Of a stretch of DNA of 64,000 bases, positions 24,501-36,520 are shown one piece after another (position 1 is the stretch's first letter; each line of letters begins with the position of its first letter). The DNA comes from Rotaria socialis. Lineage: Eukaryota; Rotifera; Eurotatoria; Philodinida; Philodinidae. Both the position numbers and the translations under genes were made by a program. The stretch lies in contig CAJNYU010000007.1 of assembly GCA_905331475.1 (NCBI GenBank), positions 310,001 to 374,000 on the forward strand. The letters run 5' to 3'. A model generated the notes under the pieces. It searched no databases. It was not told the DNA's origin and saw only the letters and a list, made by a program, of their open reading frames with translations.

Positions 24501-26259
24501 AAGAGCATGATCTTCATCACAATTATTTTGATTAAAACACTTTATTTTCTACTTAAAATTAATGAAAAATAAAAGAAATGGTTTCATTTTGAAAGATTTT
24601 AAATAAATCCTTTATAGATTAAAATCTCTTTTGAAAAAACTTGTATTTATCGTTCGATTGAACAATGTATTTTAATTTTCATTTAATTTGATTTATAATC
24701 AAAACATAAAGTTTATTTATTCTATTTTAAAATTCTTCTTGGTGTAAAATTAAGAATAGATTTATTTAATAATTAATAAAATAGATGTTCGTTATTATAC
24801 ATAACTAGATTCATTTAGAGAATATTAATATTGGCAATAGAATTAGAATATAAAGAAAAACAAAAGAAAATCAATTTTAAACATTTAAAATAAATTCTAA
24901 GTAAAGTATGTTTTTCAGTAATAAAAAGGGGTAGAAAAGGCCATTTTTGTCGTTATATATGATATTTCAGTTTCTAACATTTAAATCAAGTTAGAGGCAG
25001 CTACTGGCGGATGATATTCTAACGGATGTTTTTTGATCGATCGTATATCGCCTTAAGAGGATGACAATCGAGATTTTCGGTCACCATCGTAGAGGACGTT
25101 TATGATTGTCTATCAAAAAGTCGTCTGAAAGCTGTCACCGAATTAGTTGCATCTCTGAATGTTGAAGAAGTAGACTCAACATAGAACACTGAAAATAACT
25201 TTCTTTCATTGAACAATAATTAAAGAGAAAAATCTGCCGGGACAAAAAATAACTTGCTAGTGTCTAGGCATTTTTCATAGGATTCTCTGGGAATATTGAA
25301 ATTAAAATAGTAAATATTTTATATCGTCGAAAAAAGTTAATTGTTTTGTTTTAAAAAATCTCAGATCCCAAAGACAGGACTAGATAAGCTTGATATTTTT
25401 AAGAAAAAATTATCAAACACCATAAAGGTGAAGCTGAGATATGTGTATTTTACTGTTTGTAACGTAACAGTTGACTTGATTTATTTTTTTTAAGAAAAGA
25501 TTAAAACAATTTTAGTCTTTCAAAAAATCTCCTGTTTTAATTATTAATCATGATACAGAATTATCAGAAATATTTATTAAATAGAACGTTTTTCGTCAAA
25601 AGAGTATGATTTTTTTTGAAATAACAATCAAATTAAAAAAGAACTATGAAATTATTTTTACTTAGTAAACAATGATTCAACACATTTTTTATCCAATAAT
25701 TTTCAGCTCATTATTTTATAGTCTAATATAATATAGAAAAAATTATTTTTTATTTATTTTCAAAATAGAATTGAAACCTGTTTAAGATAATCTATAAAAT
25801 AAAATAAATAAAGTATAATGCATCTATATTTGAAGAATAATACAATAGAATTTGAAACGAAGTTAAAAAAACGAATAATTTATTAGAAGATTCATAAACG
25901 AATATATTCTGAATTAATACTTTTGGCTTTGTTCTATGATTGAATTTTAAAAAAATCTTTGTATTAATCTTTTTTTATAAATCATTTGAGTTTATTTGGA
26001 ATAAAAAGATTCATTCTTCAAGATGCTCTAGAAATATTATATTTTTAATTAATTCCATCCACATCAATTAAGCTATGAATTTCGTTTCAAAAATGTTTTC
26101 ATCAGAAATTATCCAACACGGTTATTATTTGATTTAAAATAAAATTAATGCAATAAAAATTACAATACTTTTTTGTGTTGAAATATTTCAAATAATATTA
26201 TGGCAAGAAACAAAAAGATTGACAAATTATTCTCAATCCTGAAAGGATGAGTCTTCACA

Positions 26260-26391
26260 ACCAGGGTTGCCACCTGATGAAGTCCAAACAGCGGAAAACT
26301 GATCTTAAAAAGCGGAAAATAGCGGAAAGAAAAACAGAAAAAGCGGGAAAAAAAGCGGAAGCTTATATTGTTGCAGATTTGTGGTGCTTCT
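26260..26391. mobile_element. hAT-like transposon end with AGCGGAAA subterminal repeats
   Basis: CAGGGTTGCCACC at about 26262 has the form of many hAT terminal inverted repeats (CAGGG..GCCA). It is followed within 110 bases by five or more copies of AGCGGAAA or AGCGGGAAA, typical of subterminal transposase-binding repeats. The other end is not visible; an N at 26392 and unrelated AT-rich DNA follow. A truncated or misassembled copy is likely. Confidence 0.45.
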
Positions 26392-26606
26392 NTCAATACT
26401 GAACTTTCTGTTCCTGTTTGTTCTTTTAGATTTCAACATTTTTATATTTATCATCTTCAGCTGCTTTGGTTAAGTAGTTATTTGTTTAATTGATATATAT
26501 TTGTCAAGTTCATCAATTAATTTCGTGTTAAATAATAAAACCAAGTGGGTTACATTAGTATCATTTTTCACTTCTCTTTAAAAATTTTTAAAATTTTTTT
26601 TATGTA

Positions 26607-26968
26607 CCCTAGTAGAACTTTTTTATTCATGCGCTTTCAAAGACTTGAGCTCAAGATGTGTCCATAGCTCATGACTTTCTTGCTCAAGACAAGCGCTTGA
26701 ATGTTTGCATGAGTTACAAAAAAAATACAACTATAAATTTTTATCAAAAGTTGCGTTATTTTGACCCTAAAATTGAAAACAAAAATTGAAAAAGTTCTTT
26801 AATAACAGAAACGCTTAGATAAAAATTCAAGCGCATGGGCAAGAAGTTTAAGAACTTGAGCTCACCGAAAGGCCTCATGTCTTACCTCAAGATGTGTCCA
26901 TAGTTCTTGATTTCTTGATCAAGAAAGTCAAGAATTGCATGCGCTTGCAAAAAAAAGATCGACTAGGG
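26607..26968. mobile_element. 362-bp MITE with TA target duplication
   Basis: The left end reads TA/CCCTAGTAGAACTTTTTT and the right end, reverse-complemented, reads TA/CCCTAGTCGATCTTTTTT. That is 16 of 18 terminal bases matching, flanked by TA on both sides. Terminal repeats opening with CCC and a TA duplication fit a Tc1/mariner-type non-autonomous element. Inside, CTCAAGATGTGTCCATAG occurs twice in the same direction (26650-26667 and 26886-26903), and ATGCGCTT occurs near both ends, so an internal duplication is present. No coding capacity was seen. It is the best-bounded mobile element in the window. Confidence 0.8.
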
Positions 26969-28753
26969 TAATATATACATTATAGTATAATTTAATTCAG
27001 ATTAAGAGAAACTTGTTCAGATCAATGTTTAGGTATTTTTTTATTTATTCATGGCGTGTTTTTTTTGTTTTTCTTAAACAAAATAATATTTTGAATTAAA
27101 TGATGAAGTCTATAATAATTTTGTGTATGTTTTTCTTGAATAAGTTTTAGCTATGGTACTTTGATGTACTTCGCTACCCAGAGAAAAGTATCAGTAGATA
27201 CTTTGCCAATAGAAATAAAGTACTCATTTGCACTTACTTTTAGATTTCTATTAGACACTCTGCCCGTATGTAAATCAGGATTGGGGGTTCGAGTGTGAGC
27301 CCCATTAGCCTGAAAACTTTCGTTTCTGTCTTAGTGTCCAATTGATGAGAAGTTCAGAAAGAAAGCTCACTGAAAGATGTTAAGGAAAGCGAAGTTTGAA
27401 ATGTACTTTCTTTCTAAATGGCTTGAAACGCTGTTTTCAGTGTGTATGTCTTTATACATAATGAATAAGGTTCAACGTATTATTTTTTCTTAAAAAGGTA
27501 TGGATCAAGAATGCGTTTGATTCCCGATTTTTCTGCCACGTATGAGATGTTTTTCTCAGATTTTTATGGACATTTGCTTGTGTTCTGGATTTTATTCAGT
27601 GAATGNAAGGCTACAGTAGGGATTTTTTTTCTAATGGAAAGAGTGCGGTATTCGAATGACGCAGAGCTGGTTTGGTTTGCCTAATTCATGGTTTTACCAG
27701 CATATGCAGGAGTTATTTTTTACAAAGGGTGAGATCGGAACCATTAAGCTGATTCTTATTCAATTTGAACGTGTAATGTGTAGGGCGTGCACGGGTGGTC
27801 AGAAAACCTCGACATCAAACCCACACTCACTATTTTCGTCGAAAACATATGTGAGTTCCACAAAAATAACGCTACCTTTGTGTATCTTTAGAAAGCGTAC
27901 GGGCAACTCTAATCCAAGCCTCAAATCCTAGTTATACTGCTACCATCTACGGTATCATTTTGTTTTTGAGAGTATGATCATATTGCCTCTATCGTGCACT
28001 TTCAGGATTGAGTTAAGCGATGCTCATGGAGCCGACGCGTTACTTGTATTTATATACATTTTATTAAAACAATGATTAATGATAAAGATGATTAATAGAA
28101 ATAAAAATATTTTAAATTGATATTTATCTGGATCGTTTTTATTTACTATTGACAAAAAATGTCCTGTTTTTTTCATTTTCTCCTATTAGAATTCTTTTAT
28201 TCAAATAAAAAATAAAAAATAAAAAAAAGTTCATTTTAACCGAATAAATTAAATCAATAATCATATGGTTTGTGTAAACGACTAATAAAAAGAATGAAAA
28301 CATGAAAATGAATTAGACAATCATGTTTAGATAAATCTCAATTGAAAATATATCGAAAATAGCAAAACAATGTATGGACATTTAAGTTTTCAGTTTCATA
28401 TTAATAATAGAAATATTAAAAAATACTTCCAGACATAATCTTTGATAGAACAACGATGATTTTTTAAATTAGAAAAACGTACGTTTCTAAATTTTCCTAT
28501 GAAAATAATCAAAACATCTTTTAATTCTGATTGAATAGAAATATTTTTCTTGTTTTTGTATATGCCACTATTGAGGGCTCTTCTTCTTTTGTTTTTATTT
28601 TTTTTTAAATAATGAAAAACGAAATGATGTTATCAAAAGAAATAAAAACACACAAGAAAAAAAAGAAAACAAGAATTTATTTAAGTGGCAAATCGTAATT
28701 ATGTCTTCTTGTTTATTTTTGATCGTTTTTGTTTTTAATTAATTTTTTGTTTC

Positions 28754-29652
<899 letters not shown>

Positions 29653-29877
29653 TTTATCTAATAATTTAATCTAGAATAAGAAATTATTTTTAAAGAAATA
29701 TTTGACGAACGTTGACACAATACAAATACATTTAAAACATTTAAAGAATAATTTTTCTTTTTAACAAAACAAGAAAAAAACATTTTTTTAAATTTGTGTT
29801 TTTTGTACAAGAGAAATAAAAAGACGAAAGATGTAGAAATAAAAACGAGATAAATATGAAATGAGAAATATATTCTA

Positions 29878-32160
29878 TTATAATTGTCTCATTCTTAATG
29901 CAACTAAAGCTGCAGTTATACGGCTTTCAGGTGTTTGATCCCAACATTGTTCCATTGTTGATAGAACTTCGTTAAAACTTTTTTTATTTGTATTTTTCCA
30001 ATATAATTCTATTAATGGACGATTAAGTGGTTTTTCTAAATTAATTATTTGTAACATTTCATTTATTTGAGGATTTGATGAATTCAAATTTCGTGCAGTT
30101 AATTGTTTTTCAAATGGTAATTCATACTTTTGATCATGATCTATTTTGGTTTAAAATAAATTTCAAAAAAAGACAAAAACAAAAAAATAAAAACAAACCT
30201 TTTTTATCATAAGGATATCTTGATAAAATTTCCCAGAAAACAATCCCAAGCGCATAAACATCACATTTAAGTAAAGCATCTGTTTCACATCCAATGGTTC
30301 CAACTAAGAGTTCTGGTGACATATAACGAGGAGTTCCAATCTTAGATATATGATTTTTAATTACATTAAAATTAAATGAAGAAAACAATTTTTACCTGTT
30401 GTTGTTCATTTGGACATATTGGATTTTGATCAAGTTTAATTGACATGGCAAAATCACAGATAACTAATTTATTTTCATTTAGATAAAGAATATTATCTGA
30501 TTTAAAATCTCTATGGGCAATTCTTGGGCGAATATTTTCATTTTCTTTATCTTTATGTAGATATTCAAGACCATTTGAGATTTGTTTACAAATTAATAAT
30601 AATTCATTTTCATCTTTTAATAAACGTGAACGAAGAACATCACGTAATGAACCATGTTGACTTAATTCAGTTATTATATAATAATTATCATTATTATTTA
30701 TTGAATAACCATAATATCTTAAATAATCAAAATTGTATTTAATAAAATTATAATTATCCAGTTCATCCTGTATATTCTAACAATAACAGGCGAATCATCA
30801 AAGCAAAAGAAGAAATAATTGAATAGGCTTTCTTAGCAACGAGAAAAAGTTCACAACTCAGACATGAGATAAAACAATGTAGACGAAATTCAATAGCTAC
30901 GATAGAAGACAAAACAAAAACTTAATAACTAGTGATAGTTTCAGAACATATGAATATCAGTTAGAAATTAAAATTTTTTGTTTTAAAATTTCAAACACTC
31001 AATGATATGCATGCCTGTATGTCATTTGCTCAATCTGTTCACTATTATTTGTTTTTGCTGAAAAAAATCATAAAGAAGCAAATTCTTCATATCGATGTTT
31101 TTCTTTTTTGAGTTTAAAAACAAATTTAAAACCCTTACTTTAGAATATTTTCATGTTGCATAAGTTTCAATGAATAAATTTGTTTTTCATGTTCAAATAA
31201 TTGTTTTGAATGATTTATATCATCTGTATTCGATATTTGCTTAATAGAAACTTCTTGACCATTGAACATTCCTTTATGAATGAAGGAAAATTTTCCTTTT
31301 TTAAGTAACGTTTCTATTTTCAAATCGTTGAAATCAATTTTGCCAATTGTATCTTCAGTCTCTTCTAAAAGACGAGTAATTTCTTGTTTTTCTTTGCCAA
31401 AAAGATTATTGATTTTTTTTCCACTTTTCATTAATTTTTTTCGATAAATACAGCAGATCAAAATTAATATTAGAATAAAACCAAAAATTAAACATATGAG
31501 AATAATAGTTATTCTTTTACATAAGAAATCTTTACATCGATTTGCTAAAACAATAAAAAAAAGCATTCATAGAGATCTTGAGAAAAAGAACATCTATTGA
31601 AAAATACTTGGATCATCCAGTTTTCGTGGTGGCTCATCAGTTGGATTTCTATCAAAAAAATGAAAACTAAAAGTCTGAATTCGAATAAAAGAACATACTA
31701 CTCTAATAACTTACATGACAAAATTCTGATTACAATCATCTTTGTCACAGCAGCAATGAAAAAATTTTTTATCTTTATTTGTATAATTCATAATACATTG
31801 TGATTGATTTTTACATGTTTTACTTGTTTCTTGATCATACATACAATCCATTTTACCGATAATTAATTCATTTGGATCATTATTTACAATTGTTAAACAG
31901 TAAACTCCACCACGGATATTCGATGATATTTCTGATAACGGACATTCTTTTGTATCATATTTACAGGTGGAATTATGAAGACAATTTGAGGGCCATGCTG
32001 TTTTGCATCGAAGACTCAATGCAACATTTACTAGAAACATAAATAGAAACACAGAAAAACAAAATTCAATAAAAATATCCACATAAATATGAGCAGAATT
32101 TTTCAAAAAAAAAGACATACCAAATAAAGTAATTGAAATTAATTGATATATCATAATCAT
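29878..32160 (-). CDS. TGF-beta superfamily type II receptor Ser/Thr kinase (ACVR2/BMPR2-like), divergent
   Basis: Cell-surface receptor of the activin/BMP pathway. Seven exons (32160-32121, 32030-31715, 31648-31608, 31544-31139, 30717-30396, 30340-30199, 30140-29878) give 509 residues with every phase closing. It has a signal peptide, then a Cys-rich ectodomain ending in the family signature (HCCCDKDDCNQNF), a transmembrane helix at about 144-166 and a kinase at about 205-505. There is no SGSGSG GS-box, and GTPRYMSPELLVGTIG, DVYALGIVFWEI and CWDQTPESRITA match type II rather than type I receptors. The catalytic HRDFKSDN (336-343) and the VAIK-type Lys (about 234, VSIK) are kept. The DFG motif is DFA (356-358) and the glycine loop is KKGKFSFIHKG, lacking its second Gly. 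A 421-bp intron separates the kinase lobes. It may be a weak or pseudo-kinase. Confidence 0.87.
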
Positions 32161-32817
32161 CTCATCAAAATCTGCGATTTACAAGATTGTCACGGACGAA
32201 TAAACAGAAAACAAGCCATTGTTAACCTTGTTGGACAAACAACCAACTGACTCGTTTCTTTTTTTTCTATATTTATCACTAACCATCCTACTTTCAAATC
32301 GACCTCCTCCTCGCTATAAATCGAATACTTTCTTTGCCAAATTTTTTATTGTTCGAAAAATCTATAATTTTCTTTTTATAATTATTTATTTAAATATTTT
32401 TCAATTTTTATCTTGAATCATAGAAACAACGACATCTATAACAATGACATCTTTCACACGCTCTTAATGTGGTAGTAGTCGATTATTCTATAAATGTTGT
32501 AAGAACGTGTTAATAACAGACGGCTCTGCAAATTATATATATGGTATCGATTGGCTTGAACGTGTATCTTTGTCTATCATGCCGAGATACGCGAAATAGA
32601 ATGATATATAAAGAAGACGTTTCTATGTGCATCATAAAAATAAATTTTTTTCTTATTATTCGATAAACATACTTCTTGTTCAAACTACATTGAGGCATAT
32701 TCGGAGATGACATGTATTCGACAAGCCACATATAATTCCTTGACCATTCAACACGTAAAAAGTGAACAAATCGAAATAAAGAATATACATCCGATTCAAA
32801 ATAAAAATAACTTAACG
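32161..32817. other. Intergenic region between divergent genes
   Basis: This 0.65-kb gap separates the receptor start (minus) from the TPR-like gene start (plus) and may act as a shared bidirectional promoter region. No TATA box is placed with confidence. The 110-codon minus frame at 32510-32842 overlaps the plus-strand first exon and has no family motif, so it is not called. Confidence 0.5.
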
Positions 32818-34018
32818 ATGAAAACCATTGAATCTGGCACAAACGATCAAATTGGGGTTAGCATTTAGATTTAAAATAATGGAGGTTATAATTTGTTTAC
32901 TTTTTAGTTACTTAGTGATTTGATTGATCGTACTACAGATTTAAATGAATTAATTAAGTATCATAAAAATCGATGTTTGATTCATTATGAAGAAAATAGA
33001 TACAAAGGTTAGTCAAAATCATATAAATCAGTCCTAAACTCGTTCTATTATTTTAGATGCTTTACATGACATCGATGTATTACATAGATATGAACATAAA
33101 GATGAATCATTGATCATGATAAAAGGGTATGTTATTTTATTGTCTTGTTTACGCACGTTTATTGTAATTGTACTTTTACACAGGGTGTGCAATATTCATT
33201 TTCACGTTGGAGAAGTTCGTAATTCGCTTTTAAAAGCTCTCAACGTAGAAAGTAAGTCTCTATATTCATTATGATACCGGATGTAGCGAAAATTTTGTAA
33301 TATTTGTTGTTTTTCATGTATCTCAGTTCAACAAAAAGAGGAAATCTTAAATTTAATTTTGAAAGCTGCGCAGTTCGAAAGTAGACTTCTTTCTGTTTGA
33401 GGCTCAAAACATATTTGACGAAGCCATTCAATTTCACGAGACTGAACAACCTAGAAGATTGCTTTGCAGTATAAAATCAAGTAGATCACGTTTGTTACAA
33501 AAAAGCATTTTATAATCGACCAGAGACATTATTCTGAATGAGTAGTGATCTGTAATCGTATAGCTAATTAAATTTTTTAACCACCTATTCGTATGAGGAG
33601 AAAGTCAGAAAAAGTGAAGTGAAAATAGCTATAGGAAATAAATACTATTCGAGCTATAAAAACTTTCACTTCTATTATTTTAAATTAATGTGAATATATT
33701 CTTGTAGAGAATTGAATTGCGAATCTTTCAAAACTAAATTCAACCTTTTCTGCTTTTTTTCTGAAATGAAATATATGAAAAACACCAAATGTCGCCAAAC
33801 TTTTGTGACGTCCGATAGATATACTTAACTGTACTTGTTTTAGTTGTGGAAAACATTGATGCAGCTATTAACATGCTGAACTGCATCACTGAAACAAACG
33901 TGAACAAGTTCATCAAACGTAACTTTCAACATGTCTAATAATGATTGCTTAATAAGAATTTCTATTTTTAGGTAATTCTAGTCGCCGCTTGGTCAAAAAA
34001 GTCAAACGTCTAAATTAG
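32818..34018 (+). CDS. Seven-exon TPR-like small protein
   Basis: This gene is invisible to simple frame scanning because no exon exceeds 100 bases. Exons 32818-32856, 32908-33007, 33057-33126, 33184-33251, 33327-33380, 33844-33918 and 33972-34018 all have GT-AG borders and close in phase to a stop, giving 150 residues. Residues about 15-90 read as two helical hairpins with TPR spacing: LIKYHKNRCLIHYEENRYKD followed by ALHDIDVLHRYEHKDESLIM, then HFHVGEVRNSLLKALNVE. The C-terminus is basic (SSRRLVKKVKRLN). Five introns are 49-75 bp and one is 463 bp, so an extra exon may be missed there. Wobble positions use more G and C than neighbours (GAC, ATC, CTC, AAC). The first exon is the least certain part; the gene could extend upstream. 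Partner unknown. Confidence 0.68.
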
Positions 34019-34359
34019 GAAAAGAAATTAGTCGTTTTCAAACATGTGCTGCTCGTAAAAATTTTTGTCTATTCATTACTTTTCTTGTGTTGTACTTCTC
34101 GTGTTATTGCCATGTAATTCGTGTTTGCTTATTGTTGTTTTCGTGATTTTTGTTTTTTGATTTTTTTGATTGTTATCATATAAAAGTGATGCATGAATGT
34201 ATTGTCATCAGGTGTTTATATACAATGGTTTAACATCAAAAGAATCATTATCATTGCAATAAAACTCATTTGATAGAAATCATTTTATAATAATAACCAT
34301 TGTAATCGATAAAGAAAAATAAATCACAAAGTGTATATCCAACATGACATTTTCGTTTT

Positions 34360-34835
34360 CAACTAGGTATTCAATCTATTGAGCAATTTCGATGTTTAAT
34401 TGCTTATCAAAGCCAACAAATAACATAATAAAAATAAAGTTTTGTCGCACATTATCAGTTGGAAAATGAATTATTTGTAAAACGAATAAAACTACATTTT
34501 TATAGTTGAATGAAGAAACTCGAAAATATGATGAATATTGCTTGTCATTATGATAGAGATGTTATATTCTATTATCCAGGCTTTCCAAGTTTTCATGAAT
34601 GTTCGAGGAGACTGTTTTCATTATCGTTCGGTCCATTCACTCTCAACAACATCGTTTAATAAATAGATTTACTTTTTGCTCATCTCTAAAAGCTTTTCAT
34701 TTAACAAATTCTCTCACAAATTTAAATACCACCAAGAAAAATATTTTTCGAATAGCTCTTGAACCTATACCAAAACTTCTAACAGCAAATCAATTTCAAT
34801 CACAAAATCAGTCATCATATTTTATTTTGCATTAA
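34360..34835 (+). pseudogene. Possible decayed exons downstream of the TPR-like gene
   Basis: Three stretches look coding but do not join. One begins after an AG at about 34365 (GIQSIEQFRCLIAYQSQQI, frame then closed). A second follows ATTATCAG at about 34459 (LENELFVKRIKLHFYS, stop). The third is a 55-codon frame from the ATG at 34510 that overlaps a 78-codon frame at 34599-34835. Frames conflict and no phase-compatible GT-AG chain was found. They could be remnants of a longer TPR/MYND-like gene, or chance. Low confidence. Confidence 0.25.
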
Positions 34836-34989
34836 AAGTTTTTTAATGTCTTATTCAAATAGGTTCATATAAAACACAAGCAGCATATGCAATTGCCTTA
34901 TTCCAATAATGTGCAAAGAACATTAGCAAACGAAAAATTTATTTCTGTCTATAGATAGCTGCTCATTATAAAGACTCATTCTGAACTCA

Positions 34990-35150
34990 TATACATGTAC
35001 GCTACCGTGGCGGATGGTATCCAGAGAGCGGTTTAGTATGTGTAAGTTTCCAAGATCGCGGTTTGATGTGGCCGCGGCTAGAGAAATTCGCTAGAAGACG
35101 CGGTTTCCCAAAGTCGACCTCGGTGAATTGGAAAAACCGCGGTATGAAGC
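34990..35150. other. Short GC-rich island with GCGGTTT motifs
   Basis: In DNA that is otherwise strongly AT-rich, this 160-base patch contains GCGGTTT at about 35028, 35058 and 35100 and its inverse AAACCGC at 35134. It also holds the palindromes GCCGCGGC and ACCGCGGT. It does not fold as a tRNA and no coding frame is clear. Nature unknown; a foreign insertion, an exon remnant or a structured RNA are all possible. Confidence 0.4.
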
Positions 35151-36456
35151 TATTTTACTTGAAATATTATTACGTGGGTAGAGTTGTCGCTTGAATAGAT
35201 TTATAAAAGAAATAACTTTTCATTTAGTTCAGTCTATGTGACAAGTAAAAAGATTAAATATTTACTTGATAATAAAATAAAATAAAATAATAAATTTCTT
35301 GTGACGTTTAACAAAACTAAAAAGCATTTATTTATTTGAATAAAAAAAAACGGATCAATATTAATAAATTTAATTTCGATAAATTCTATCAGAATGAGTG
35401 TCAATAAATGTTTTCATGCCTCGTATTTTATTGTTTCAAGATGAATCTCATAATGATCTACGTACAACTGTCAATCTAAAAATATTCATTGTTTTTATTT
35501 TATGCGATTTATGTCACTCATTAGAAATGGCGATTGATATATCAAAAGTTCTATATGTATTTTGTAGATTTAACTTTGCTTTCAGAGAATTCTTTCTCTC
35601 TCTCTCTCTCTGTTTATAGAAAGATAGAACGATTTCTTTTTTTATTATTGTACTCCGTTCTCAGGACTACTAGAAGTATAGAACATCTAGACTCAACTCC
35701 ACTATACGAAAGTTCATCAGAAATTCAACAAAGAAAAAATTGATAATGATTTGTTCTGCTTATAAATGAAAAAAGAGTTTGATGTGATTAGAATTTCTAA
35801 TGAAATAGGTCTATCGTTCGAAGTAGCAACGTAACCAGAAATTTAAGAGTGGTGGAGCTCAGGCCTCACTCAATCAGATAGTACCTCACTAGGAGAGCCC
35901 TTCAGATCTTAAAACAATTTTTTCATCCGTTCAGAATCGTATTTGAGTTCAAAAATCTTGAATTTAACGGGCTCTACTCACCAATTTCAGATATCAATCA
36001 ATTTGTATGTAGAGATTCACACCAATAAAATCCTTAGCATAGCATCAGAATCTACTAAAAAGATATGTTTACATACTGAGAGTCTTGATGAATGATCAAT
36101 TAATTAATTCAGTCATATGAACAAAATATTATCAAGACAGAAAGAAAAGGAATTGTTTATTTCAACATAAGCAAACCATTCTGTGAGTATCTGAGAATTT
36201 ATAAAATAAGCTGCTCAACATTTACATCAATGTCACACTCGACAGCTAATAAACACAAATCACTGAGACGATCATTTGTCGTTGTATTTCTCATTATTGT
36301 TTTGCCAGAAATATGAAGGTATATTACTTTCAATCTACCATTAGATAGACATTCTCAATAGAAAAAGATTCATAAGGAAATGTCGTAATTGAATTTCTTC
36401 TGTTTTTATTGAAAATCTAAATTACTTCATAGCTAACATAACAGAGTTTAAAGTTC

Positions 36457-36520
36457 CAGTGGTGGAGCTAAGTCACGCTTGGCCATCCGCTGATTATGCC
36501 ACTAAATCCGAATGGCATTG
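36457..36520. mobile_element. hAT-like terminal sequence, isolated
   Basis: CAGTGGTGGAGCTAAGTCAC is of the CAGTGG.GGAGCT form seen at the ends of many hAT transposons. Similar words occur at 35847 (GAGTGGTGGAGCTCAG) and at 61260 (CAGTGGTGGCGGAGCTAC). The partner end is not found near any of them, so these are probably broken copies. Confidence 0.35.

Larger units (their letters stand above)
22662..28753. other. 6-kb gene-free region with many transposon remnants
   Basis: No intact gene. It contains an (AAAAC)n run at about 22930-22952, a (TTTCG)n run near 23467, and a (TTA)n run at 24478-24500. A GC-richer patch at 24940-25200 has a short coding-like stretch (a 40-codon frame ending at about 25185). 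It also holds the hAT-like end at 26260, the MITE at 26607 and a mixed GC-richer patch at 27130-28040 that includes single-base gaps at 26392 and 27606. The right end is the 3' flank of NACA, with a minus-strand AATAAA at 28676-28681. Confidence 0.6.

Noticed and set aside
27281..27304. Functional tRNA gene
   Set aside because: Only a T-arm-like word is present; acceptor and D-arm pairing do not form.
30718..30770. Coding extension DELDNYNFIKYNFDYL before the receptor kinase exon
   Set aside because: It is open but out of phase with the upstream exon; the AAG acceptor at 30718 restores both phase and family alignment (HENILK joined to YYGYS).
32510..32842. 110-codon minus frame
   Set aside because: It overlaps the first exon of the better supported plus-strand gene and has no family similarity.
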